64,000 nucleotides of DNA from JBHJHP01 sp042219825. GTDB lineage: Bacteria; Bacteroidota; Bacteroidia; Bacteroidales; UBA5342. Positions 19,401 to 29,000 of the stretch are shown piece after piece. The stretch spans positions 439,183 to 503,182 of the forward strand of contig NZ_JBHJHQ010000006.1 of the NCBI RefSeq assembly GCF_042219825.1. Reading direction: 5' to 3'. Each line of letters opens with the position of its first letter. Position 1 is the stretch's first letter. The translations under genes and the position numbers were made by a program. The notes under the pieces were generated by a model. It was not told where the DNA came from. It did not search any database and was given only the letters and a program-made list of their open reading frames with translations.

Positions 19401-19764
19401 ACTGGTCATACAGAATTGTAATCCAGCAATAGGTATCTGCACAGAATTTATCCTGTGCAGCTGCATCAGCATAACCGCCCGGATCCCCTTCGCTGGGTTG
19501 TACAACGCCAATGTCCAGTGTTTTCCCATCGGACATACGCATGACCTGATATAACGGGCCATTATACGATGCATACAAGGCACGGGTAGTACTGTGTGCT
19601 GCCACACACGGACAGTCTCCGGCGGCATATACATCGCACGGACCTTCCGGTCTTTGGGGAACCGCACTACTTCCGACTCCGGACATAGCCAGAATCATCA
19701 TTAAAGTAGCCGGTAAAACAAGCGTCAAAGAAAGAATGAGTAAAAGTCGATTTTTGTTTTTCAT
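16444..19764 (-). CDS. Secreted multidomain alpha-L-arabinofuranosidase, GH54
   Basis: An 1106-residue protein with a signal peptide (about 1-34). Residues 40-370 match the arabinofuranosidase B catalytic domain (GH54): GPCDVYAAGDCPCVAAHSTT, ALYASYNGPLYQV, ADTYCWI, CCFDYGN. By comparison with the Aspergillus enzyme, the likely nucleophile is Glu249 (TDQENN) and the acid/base Asp331 (GGDNSN). Cysteines 43/53, 108/113 and the adjacent pair 204-205 match that enzyme's three disulfides. A NEW3 domain follows (about 375-475), then a lamin-tail-like domain (about 488-570) and repeated segments built on GxxGxxIxIGSGxxSE and a PL..NH.....GTGI motif. There is no T9SS domain and no arabinose-binding CBM42. 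It would remove arabinose from hemicellulose or pectin. Confidence 0.88.
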   Translation of the reverse strand: MKNKNRLLLILSLTLVLPATLMMILAMSGVGSSAVPQRPEGPCDVYAAGDCPCVAAHSTTRALYASYNGPLYQVMRMSDGKTLDIGVVQPSEGDPGGYADAAAQDKFCADTYCWITILYDQSGKENHLIQAPRGGTGAPTMMGGFNSLPIADMAPVTLMGHKVYGIFIEPGMGLRLNDTKGTAVDDQAEGQYWVINGLHYNDGCCFDYGNAETDSRDDGDGTMETTYYGNAPYWYHGQDQGPWIMTDQENNLVGCVNPDPRDKYCADLPSISWRFVTATADGEPHHWRSMGGDAQKGDLQVMYDGQRIINDRSSYDPMRKQGAILLGNGGDNSNASQGTFYEAAMTAPGTFPSKETNQKLQANIVAVKYDVQRVSITPASNTGMPPGLQTFTPNSSQNTTVTFTNTTGEPIKDLTLSISVPKGWKSVALNSEKDTKKFTGKIAPGASVSATFTVTSGSDAFNGDLVGNAKWTGSTQGKSQSETAIEKVRNVSPVKINEFRVSDGSNSTNTFIELYNSGNDNVDISNWTLTEHATQMPVFTKVQIPEKTELAPHSFYLLGLSNSGLAVPVKKGESTIYVRSTEGMSVGDEVIIGTGSNKEIRRIAGISTPAEPENDPRRRWRRGTPGQTNIWQPVPDGPVVTFPAGSNSISVNSVDGFEVGQKMAIGYGAQYPVVGTAVEKYEVVTITKVGKPGTQAWLSMDAKAGDTNIKVSSVENISVGDKIRLDIDSEGHGIEWVVVKSVGTASSRSTFAGPLGENDNPGTGLELEEPLKFDHASNMPFSAWGTGISFEPKSKFDHSSNEPVLALHTNIKLDKPLANDHEMEEVVLDQKVTTAGYQGPRNPDQWFGGPALSSRSGSMVLRDAENNIVDGLNYGALVDPYLAEGYQAVSGAREYGCFAPTPIGRGSFRWFGGGSVSLPDISTGRYPDGADKDSNCGDFHTQISTSIAIASVKGDENLKVSGVNDFTPGQKVVVGSGSESEIATIALIGTAGGTAIATATKEGDTVVPVESVDGFSEGQTITIGSGANSEKAVVASVTNRRFRRNNNNDNGPGIFITVSAPLKNMHNNEEPVSGTGITFSKPLVKNHEIGTIIASNIPTPGEPNQY

Positions 19765-20354
19765 GGTACCTTTTTTAATTGTGATATTGTTGTGGTTTGT
19801 AAGTTTCCCATTTAAAGGAACATATAAAAATAATTGATTTTATTTTTTTATACTAAATTCTGAAAGTTTTCTTTAAAATGAAGATTTGATTTTCCCCTTC
19901 TGATCATTCCAATTCTCGTAATATATCTTTGTCCCTTTGCCCATAGTCAATGATTTATAAATCATTGACTTTACTGTATTGTTTATTTTATGAACAGATA
20001 GTAGGAAATAGTCATATTAGGATATTAATAAAGGTATTTGTTGGAAGTTCTTATAGTAATGGTTATTGTGAACAACTTTTATCATTTTGGAATAATTTCG
20101 TTTTTTTGAGACGATACCGTTCAAATTTGAGACGATACCGTTCGATAATAAGAAAATTATTGTCGTAAATTTGGAATAGAATCATCCATTTAACTTACCC
20201 TAATTAAGTTAGAATTAGCCTATTGTAGATTAAAGGGCAATTTTCTAAGGATTGCCTTTCATGAAACTTATTAAGCTAATTATAATCATTGAATTATGAT
20301 AATCCTGAGAATTATAATCACTTATTTTTTTCACTTCACTTAAAACATAGCATT
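19765..20354. other. Divergent regulatory region, no gene supported
   Basis: This 590-base gap separates the leftward GH54 gene from the rightward metalloprotease gene. It contains the paired 18-bp motif at 20105-20143. An open frame at 19950-20168 runs through that repeat and looks like chance. No other signal was recognised. Confidence 0.5.
20105..20143 (+). promoter_or_regulatory. Paired direct repeat, candidate AraC-type operator
   Basis: The 18-mer TTTGAGACGATACCGTTC occurs twice, exactly, at 20105-20122 and 20126-20143. The copies are 21 bp apart, two DNA turns, as expected for adjacent sites of an AraC-family dimer. A third, diverged copy lies at 21470-21487, upstream of the AraC-type gene. 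The pair sits about 210 bases upstream of the metalloprotease start. Confidence 0.65.
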
Positions 20355-21338
20355 ATGAAAACAAGTTCTATTATTCTTGTTGCACTCATTATTCTGGGTG
20401 TTTCTGGTTGCCAAAAGCATGAAATGGATCAATCTTCCAGTAAGGATCTCACACAGTTATTTGTTAAAGCTGAGCCTAATACTTTGAATCTCAATCATCT
20501 TAAGTCCGTAAAGCTTAATAGCATTATTACCTCTATAAACGAAGCTATATCAGAGCATGGTATAATGGTTGAAAAGATAGAGACTTATGCTGCTGAGCAG
20601 GAGGGAATGACCCTTTTCTTCAAGGACGTAGGTAATAAACAACTACAATCATGCTTTGTTCCCAACGATCTAAGGAATGGCACTGGCTCTGAGGTTCCTT
20701 ATGTAATTGATGGTACAGAAATGGGAACATCGTCAGGTATGTCAGAGACGGAAACAATAAACGCTATAATAAGTGCCATGAATACCTGGGATAATAATAC
20801 CTGTTCTTACGGACTTCAAATTCCATTTTTGGGAACGACTGATTTTGACCTGGGTTATGTGCAGTTTATTTTAGGGTTAGGAGGATTCCCAGGCTATTTG
20901 ACTGGCGGAGTTGTTCATGGAGGTATTTTGCCACGTGATTTATTTGATGCCATACAAACCAATGGTGGAGATTTTATACTTGGAGTTACATTTACATTTA
21001 TCTGGACTGATGACGGAGGGGAACCTACAGATATTGATAATAATGGAAAAAATGACGTGGCTTTCAAAGAAATCTACATTAATGATGAATTTAACTGGAT
21101 GGATGCCCCGGATGATGTTATTGGAAACGATATTTATGACTTTGAAACAGTTGTTCTTCATGAAACAGGTCATGCACTGTGCCAGGCACATTTCGGAAAG
21201 GCTTTTGCAGCAGCTGACGGGACAATTCATTTTGCACCGTATGCCTTAATGAACAGTGGTTACTCTATTGCTAACAGGGAAATAACAGGGACAGATCTGG
21301 CCGGACATTGCAGCATATGGAGTTCCTGGCCATGGTAA
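20355..21338 (+). CDS. Matrixin-like zinc metalloprotease lipoprotein
   Basis: The start is the ATG at 20355 (MKTSSIILVALIILGVSGCQ), which gives a proper lipoprotein signal with Cys19 and 327 residues. The zinc site is HETGHALCQAH (His269, Glu270, His273, His279), the spacing HExxHxxxxxH of metzincins. Met299 in YALMNSGY is the likely Met-turn. The region before it (EGMTLFFKDVG..., ETINAIISAMNTWDNNTC) resembles matrixin-type propeptide and N-domain sequence. It is probably anchored to the outer membrane and degrades or processes proteins. It has its own terminator and stands beside an AraC-type regulator. Confidence 0.8.
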   Translation: MKTSSIILVALIILGVSGCQKHEMDQSSSKDLTQLFVKAEPNTLNLNHLKSVKLNSIITSINEAISEHGIMVEKIETYAAEQEGMTLFFKDVGNKQLQSCFVPNDLRNGTGSEVPYVIDGTEMGTSSGMSETETINAIISAMNTWDNNTCSYGLQIPFLGTTDFDLGYVQFILGLGGFPGYLTGGVVHGGILPRDLFDAIQTNGGDFILGVTFTFIWTDDGGEPTDIDNNGKNDVAFKEIYINDEFNWMDAPDDVIGNDIYDFETVVLHETGHALCQAHFGKAFAAADGTIHFAPYALMNSGYSIANREITGTDLAGHCSIWSSWPW

Positions 21339-21356
21339 TATTACGAATGAATGAAT

Positions 21357-21386
21357 TTAAACCGGAGCTTACCACTCCGGTTTTTT
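21357..21386 (+). terminator. Terminator of the metalloprotease gene
   Basis: ACCGGAG pairs with CTCCGGT and is followed by TTTTTT, about 23 bases past the stop codon. Confidence 0.88.
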
Positions 21387-21469
21387 ATGTCGTCTGATTT
21401 TCCTAATACAACTTGAACCTTTGCCTTATTATTTTATATAATTATCAATGTTATGTCTAAAAATTCAAA

Positions 21470-21487
21470 TTTGAAACAATACTGTGC
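21470..21487 (+). promoter_or_regulatory. Third copy of the 18-bp motif, upstream of the AraC gene
   Basis: TTTGAAACAATACTGTGC matches the 20.1-kb repeat at 14 of 18 positions. The match extends on both sides: TTCAAA just before and GA just after are shared with the second 20.1-kb copy. It lies 127 bases upstream of the AraC-type start, consistent with autoregulation. Confidence 0.55.
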
Positions 21488-21613
21488 GACTGGGGGAAAT
21501 ATGACCAATAAGAGTCGCTTATTTTTTAACCAACCTTTCCAATTTAGCTTGATAAATATATTGTTTTACGCATAAAACTTTGTAAATTAGTTGTTGCAAA
21601 AAATTAAGCTGGC

Positions 21614-22822
21614 ATGCTTTTATTTTTTTTTATACTTGGGGTGCTCTTCTCACTAATCCTTTTTTCGTTTAATGCAAGAAAGAATTCCTCAACTATTTAT
21701 CTTTGCGCCTTTTTTTTCTTTGTAAGTCTTTACATTTTAAGTCAATATGTTTTACTCTATTCAAAGTCGGTATTCCTTATTAGTTTCTTCCTCGAGGTTT
21801 ATGTTATTGTATTTCCTCCTCTTTACCTGATTGGTCCTGCTTTATACCTCTATGTGCGAAGTATTTTAAATGATGATTCACACTTAAAAAAATCAGACCT
21901 TTTGCATTTACTACCCATGGCGATCTTTTTTGTTGCCTCTTTGCCTTATACATTAGTGCCTTTTAATGAAAAAGTTGAAGCAGCTAAAATTGTGGTGAAG
22001 GATGTTGGTTATATACAGACGTATAAAGCTACCTTATTATCTGAGTTGTTTCCCTTATCTGTTATTTATCTAAGTCGGCCACTATCAATGCTTTTATATA
22101 CACTGTGGTCAACAGGACTTATAATCCGTTTTTATACAAAAAAGAAAGTTACTGCTATTTTTCCCAATCAAAATTTTGTGGCGCACTGGTTGATTCTTCT
22201 TCTGGGATTTTTTTTCATTGTGGTTTTAACACATACATTGCTAATAATCAGATTTTTTTCAATGAAAATGCCGGAGTTGTTTTTTACCTTGAATATTTTA
22301 AGAATGTTGTCCGGGGCAGGACTTATTGGATTATTTGTAACACCTCTCTTATTCCCGGCTATTTTATATGGATTACCACGTATACCCGAATCCGAATTAT
22401 CAAATGTTCAGGAAGAAAATCAAGGCCCGTCTTTTGAATCTAATGAACTGAAGAAAATAAATCATTTTAATTCGAAATATTTCACTACTATCAGTGAAAG
22501 AGCAGATTCTTTCATGAAAGAATCTAAACCGTATTTACAACCTGACTTTAACCTGGCACAGTTATCAGTTCAAATTCAAATTCCTGAACATCATTTAGGT
22601 TACTTTTTCAGGGAAGTAAAAAAACAACATTTCACAGATTACAGAAACGAATGGCGTATTGAACATGCAAAGAAGCTGATAAATGATGGTAAAGTAAATG
22701 ATTACACTCTCGAAGCCATTGCATCACTTTCCGGCTTTTCTAATCGCAATTCTTTTCGCATCACTTTTCAAAAAATTGAAGGAATTTCACCAAGTACTTT
22801 TGCTTCTCAGATAAAAGAATAG
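21614..22822 (+). CDS. Membrane-bound AraC-family transcriptional regulator
   Basis: A 402-residue protein with about seven hydrophobic helices in residues 1-260 and an AraC-type double helix-turn-helix in the last 100 residues (YLQPDFNLAQLSVQIQIPEH, TDYRNEWRIEHAKKLI, YTLEAIASLSGFSNRNSFRI, EGISPSTFAS). This 7TM-AraC form is common in Bacteroidota; the membrane part presumably senses a signal. It lies between the metalloprotease and the giant T9SS gene on the same strand, and the candidate operators at 20.1 and 21.5 kb suggest that it controls the protease and itself. Confidence 0.9.
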   Translation: MLLFFFILGVLFSLILFSFNARKNSSTIYLCAFFFFVSLYILSQYVLLYSKSVFLISFFLEVYVIVFPPLYLIGPALYLYVRSILNDDSHLKKSDLLHLLPMAIFFVASLPYTLVPFNEKVEAAKIVVKDVGYIQTYKATLLSELFPLSVIYLSRPLSMLLYTLWSTGLIIRFYTKKKVTAIFPNQNFVAHWLILLLGFFFIVVLTHTLLIIRFFSMKMPELFFTLNILRMLSGAGLIGLFVTPLLFPAILYGLPRIPESELSNVQEENQGPSFESNELKKINHFNSKYFTTISERADSFMKESKPYLQPDFNLAQLSVQIQIPEHHLGYFFREVKKQHFTDYRNEWRIEHAKKLINDGKVNDYTLEAIASLSGFSNRNSFRITFQKIEGISPSTFASQIKE

Positions 22823-22842
22823 TTTACGCAATATGAAATTTT

Positions 22843-22889
22843 TTCTTGCATCTTTTTTATAAAGTTGATGCAAGAATTATTTTTTTTTG
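22843..22889 (+). terminator. Terminator of the AraC-type gene
   Basis: A perfect 10-bp stem, TTCTTGCATC with GATGCAAGAA, is followed by a T-rich run, about 20 bases past the stop. Confidence 0.88.
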
Positions 22890-23052
22890 TGAACTCTCAC
22901 TGTTTAAAATTCAGAACTTGGACATATTATTTTACAAACTAAATGTATTAATCTAAAAATTTTATCCATATCGAAAGTATTCCGATAATTCTCTAATTAA
23001 TGGCTTTTGCTACTGCATATTAACCAATTAAAAAACTTTGAAATTTATCCCA

Positions 23053-26000
23053 ATGAGAAAACAACTTTTACATTTCGGAATTATTCTTGTTGTATTAACA
23101 GGAATAAACATTGACGTATCTGGAGTTAGTAAGAGAAAGTATCCTGATATGACGGTAGATATTTCTTCCGGCGGATCGGATTACAAACTAACCTTTATTT
23201 ATTCTGGCGCGAACTCGGCTATATGCGATTGTGTAATGGAGAAAAAGGAAAAATATTACCTGGATATATATAAAAATGGTGATACTCCTGAATACCTTGA
23301 GAAACGCATTGAAAGTGGTAATGGGCACCTTACTGCTGATACCGTTGAGTACGTTACTGGTCCTCAGGTTTGGGGAAGATGGGCCTTGCGCTACGAGTCG
23401 AATTGTGACGCTTGCGCAAGTAACGATATATTCTGGGTCTGGAGTGGTTTTAAAGAAAATCAGGAGACAGGTGAATGGGAACCAAATCCGGCTTTAAGTG
23501 AGACTGACAAAGATACATGTTTCAACTTACATATCTATTCTGTGGCAATCTATGCATCAACAGAACCAATCAAATCGCCTGCAAATATTGAAGCTTCTAC
23601 AGAAAACTTTTATGATAAAATTAATCTGACCTGGGAGAAAGGATCAGAAATACCTGACACCGTAATGATTGATACAACACAGTATATTCTGTATTATCGT
23701 GTATACCGTGGCAGCTCCATTAATCCATATTTAGCATCCCTTGTAGCTACACTTCCTGCAGACTCCCGTTCATGGACTGATAACAACGTGGGAAATGGAC
23801 AAGAATATTTTTATTGGGTAACAACTAATACTGATGGTTGGAATGGACATGAATCGGCAAGAACAATGGACAACTATGTTTCAGGGAAATCTAAAAATTT
23901 TTCAGTAACTGCATCTGAAGGAACATATACCGGAAAGGTGAAGATCAATTGGGACGACCTGTCATCATTTTCTGAAAATATACGTATCGAAAGGAGCATC
24001 CCCAAGAGCTCAGATAAAGAAGAAATAGAAATATTAAGTAAAAATTCAACTTCTTACTACGACTTGGATATCATTCCCGGCTATAATTATGTTTATTACG
24101 TTACACCTATCAAATCAGAACGGATTTTCTCTGCAGTTTCTGATACAGGATACATATTGCCAAATGGTGTTATTTCAGGATATGTGAAATCTCTGCAGAA
24201 TGCCGGTGTAAGTAACGTTACTGTTTGCGCGACACTACTTACAGATATACCGGATGGAGCAATTGCAATGCCTGAAAATGGCTATTGCGCCACAACTGGC
24301 GCTGACGGGCACTATGAAATTCGTAATATTTATTATTATGACAAAGCTGAATTTGCAATTGTCCCTACTAAATCAGCTGGAGGATTTACGCATATATTTT
24401 CCCCCGATACAATAATAAGGTCTCTCGATGTCAGTGCGAAAACAAGCACCGGAGCTGATTTTACAGACGAAAGTTCTTTTACCGTTACCGGTCGGATTAC
24501 ATTTCCCCCTTCGCCGAATAAAGTTGTATGTGGTGTGCCAGATGTGGAAATAAAAATAAATAATCAGAGCAGAGGTATTTACACACATGCGAATGGAGAG
24601 TGGGAACATTCAATACAGGAAGAAGGAACATATACTTTCACACCGGTATTTCTTCATCACCGTTTTGAAAACGGTGCTGGTGCTGCATCAGTGACATATA
24701 ATGTTAACAGAGACATCAGCAACATAAACTTTACGGATATGCAGGTTGATAGCATAAAGGTGAAGGTACAGGGAGGGTGTGGAAATCCGGTTTCAAAAAA
24801 TTTCGAATATGCTACAATCAGGATTACTTCTCCAGGTAATTGTTACGAAGATATTTTATACACAGATGCGAACGGATTGTTAACCATCAGTAATTTACCT
24901 GCCCGTAAATATAATATACAGATCATCGATATTGACTCGGTAAATACTAATGTTATGGATCAGATCGGGAACAATCCTGTTAGTGTTGATTTGACAGTCA
25001 GGGATACGGCAGAGGTAATAACAACGCGGGATACCATGATCATTACTCCGGGTAAAATAACTGTTTTGCCTGATAGTTCAACGGTAGTCACCCTTCCGGA
25101 CACAACCTATAACACAATCATTGATACTGTCCGAAGTGAAGTTATTCCGGCTGCAGACTTTATATACCATTCACCATTGAAAATAACAGTCAATTTTGAA
25201 GATGCCGGTGCAAGGGTTGTTGATTGTGGAAATGATACAATTGTTCTGATGGAGCAAAATGTTTCCTATCCTTTGGTTTTTGAAGTGGTGGAAGAGCTGG
25301 GGAATTGTCCTGTTAAAGAAGGAGTATTACGCATTTTCGATGCAGTGAGCGATCAAAGCGACAAACCGGTGGAAGTACCTATTGTTAATGGTTTTGCTTT
25401 TTATACGGTCGAAGCTGGATTACCTGAAATTGCCACAAGCGAAGGAACTCATAATCACCAAAAATTTATCTATGTTCTTCCCGAAGTTGGATTCCTCGAT
25501 GCTGATCCTGAGCAATTCTGGGTAATGGTTACCGGGGTACAAATTCAGGCTCCCTCCTTTTTTACACGTTCGCCTGAACTGCCCTTCCTGGTTCTGCACG
25601 ATCCTCCGGGAGACAAAAGTGTGGCAACCGTGGAAGAAGGAACTGAATTCAGAAGTTTCCAAACTACCCAGGTTCAATATGGAGGAGAGGCTGGCGTATA
25701 TTTAAATACTGTTCTCGGTTCAAAGGTTAAGGCCCTGTTTTTAGAAGGTGGTACGGCTGCAGACCTTAAATTCAGCCTTGCTGCCGGAACCGATGAATAT
25801 AACAGAGAGGGATACGAAACTACTGTAACGTTTAATAAAAAATATTCCACCTCTGATATGGGAAATTTAGCAGGGAATGATGGAGATGTATATATTGGTG
25901 CTTCTCTGAATCAGGAATTTGCAATAGGTGATGAACTTACCTTTGATTTTGATGAATGCAAACCTGTAATCAGAACTATTCCGACTATGGATGTTACAGG

Positions 26001-29000
26001 ATTCGCCACCACTTTTATATATACTGAAAAGCATTTAAGATATACCCTTCTGCCAAAACTGGGTGAATTGCGATCTCTTATTCTTGCCGGCAGAGATACC
26101 AGCGATTTATCAGAAGAAGAAAAAATACAGGCCAACCAGCTTTTATTTGATAGTCTGCACTGGGAGTATATTTTAGCCAGGAATGCTTATAACAGGGACA
26201 CAGGAGCTGTATTTAAAGAGAATGTCTCATTTAGTGCGGGGGCGCCATTTGAAAATACATACACGTCTTCAGAAAAGTCCTCTGAATCATTTGAGTATAA
26301 CGCCTTTGTAAATCTCGAATTCGCAATAGGAGCCAAAATCAACTTTGAGGGAGGAGGCGCCTGGATTGACATTGAAACAGGAGTTACGGGAAAATTCAGA
26401 TGGTCCACCAAAGGAGAATCCGGGGAAGATGCAACCTCCAAAAGAACGGTTGGCTATACCTTAGATGACGGAGACATGGGTGACTTCTTCAGCGTTGACA
26501 TAAAAGAAGATACTGCCTACGGAGTTCCAGCTTTCTGCGTGGTGACAGGCACATCGAGTTGTCCTCATGAACCCGGAACCCAGGCGAGGGATAAGGCCAG
26601 AATCATAATCGATCCGCCACAAATTAACAATGTTCCCATCGGTGGAGAGGCTGTATTTACAGCCAAACTGCTTAACCAAAGTGAGAGCCGGGAAACCAGG
26701 GAATACAGTGTTCAGGTAATTTCAACGTCCAACCCGGACGGTGCTTTGGTAAAACTTGCCGGTCAGATAATTAATTTTGGCGCGGCATCCTTCTGGATGG
26801 ATTATAACCAGGAAACCAATGTGGCGCTTACAGTGGGAAAGGGCCCTCTGGCATCAAACTATGATTCTATTGGAATTATGATGTTTCCATCATGCGAAAT
26901 GGACCTCTGGGATGAAGGAGGCGATATAACCAGTGGCGATACGGCATGGATTTTTGTTAATTTCCAGAGTGAATGTTCCAATGTTGCCCTTCACTTGCCA
27001 GGGGACGGATGGATGGTTAATCAAAACAACAACGATATCCTGGATGTGGCTTTCACCGGGTATGATGCGAACAACGATTTGCTGCAAAGTATTACGCTTC
27101 AGTATAAAAAAGAAGGCCAGGGCTGGGTTGACGATCTTACCATTTTAAAGAATCAACTAACGCAGAATTTTTATGATTATGCATTCGATGTATCCAATCT
27201 TAACGATGGGAATTATCGTCTCAGGGCCAAATCATACTGTGGACCGGAAGGTGGATTCTCTTACTCATCTGAACAACGGGGAATTATTGACAGGACATCA
27301 CTTGCTCCATTTGGTATGCCGACGCCTTCAGATGGTTATCTGCGACTTGGACAGGAAATCAGCGTAACATTTGACAAAGATATTAATTGCGATCTGGGAA
27401 GCTATGAAACTGATAATATTAAGCTTATGCGGGATGATTCAACAGAAATCCCAATTAGCGTTGGATGCTACGGTAATAAGTTGGTTCTGGTTCCTGATAC
27501 TGATCTTTTTGTCCAACAGGATCTAGAAGGAGTTGAACTTTTTGCTGTTGTAAGTGGCATTCAGGATAATAATGCTAATGTGCAGAAATATACTACTAAG
27601 TGGTCGTTCCTTGTAAATGTAAGTCCTGTGTCCTGGAATCCTGAAAGTGTCTTTCTGTCCGCAGTGGAAACCGACGATGTTATTATTAGTGCTAACCTTG
27701 ATAACAGTGCCGTAGTCAGCAAAGCATTTACCATTACCGAATGGCCGGATTGGCTGACGCCGTCGGTTAAATCTGCCTCAATACTGCCTGGTAATAGTTA
27801 TACCATTCAGTTACATGCTGTACCGGACCTTAGCCCGGGATTATATAACGGACAGGTTGTCGCAATGGTCGATGATGTACCTGAAATTCTTTCTGTGGTG
27901 CTTGAATTATATGCAGAAGATAAAAACTGGAAAGTGAATCAATCCAACTATGAATATAATATGAACATCACGGCCCAGTTTAGTTCTGATGAAGGAGATA
28001 TCAACCTGTCCACCGGACTTCGCGATAAAATTGCTGCATACATAGATGGCGATTTGAGAGGAGTAGGAAATATCAGCTACATACCTGAACTGGATAAATT
28101 TGCCGCGTTTATTAATGTGTACAGCAATATAGCCGGTAAGAACAGCAGTCTTCTCGAAGCAGAAGAAAATGTGGAAGATAACAGTGTTCAGGATATTGAA
28201 ATTGTTGATAATGGTGTAAGCTCTGTTGCGGAGCGCTTTAAGAAAACCAACTGGATGGATTTTGATATCTATGCAACAAAAGATGCCGATCATTTGATTG
28301 AATTCAGGGTAGCAAGTATAAATCCAAGTAATGTTGAACTATATATTGACGGGATATTACTTCAAAATATCGTTGTTCCGAATACAGGAAGTTTGGCTGT
28401 ATATAACACTATCAGTTCTTCGCTTGCCATCGAAAAAGGAACACATAAGTTCAGAATCCAATCGACAACAGGAGAATTTGACCTGAACTGGATAAACTTC
28501 CCGGAATATAATGTCAGAAATCAGCATTGCGGCGAGGTCGTTAAATTCAGAATGTGGGACGGACTTAACGGAATTGAGTACGGTGCGGTTGAAGAACTGA
28601 CTTTCTTTAACAACGGGTTTGTGGGTAATGCTGAATATCCGTTCATACTGCATAAGGAAGGTGGCATTCAGGATGTTGAACTTTCAAAAGGTTGGACCTG
28701 GATATCTGTCAATAAGGAAAGTCCGGATATGAGTCTGGCGAGAGTCTTTGAAAGTATCACGCCTCCTACATCGTCAAACGACATCACTCTCAAATCACAA
28801 ACGGCTTATTCTCAGTATAATATTTCGTCAGGATGGCTGGGTGGTTTATCGTCTGTTGATCCGCGCTTAGGATATATGATTTATCTGAGCAGTCACGCAG
28901 ATACCTTAAGTATGGTAGGATCTGATCCGGCAGTTTCATCCATATCTCTTAATCCAAGTTGGAACTGGATAGGATATCCGAAACCCGGTGTTATGAGTGT

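Noticed and set aside
19950..20168. Open frame of 72 codons upstream of the metalloprotease
   Set aside because: It runs through the direct repeat (RRYRSNLRRYRS is just its translation), has no recognisable domain and lies in a regulatory gap.
22970..23000. Fourth copy of the AraC-type motif upstream of the giant T9SS gene
   Set aside because: ATCGAAAGTATTCCGATAAT shares only the end CGATAAT with the sequence at 20.1 kb; too weak to count.
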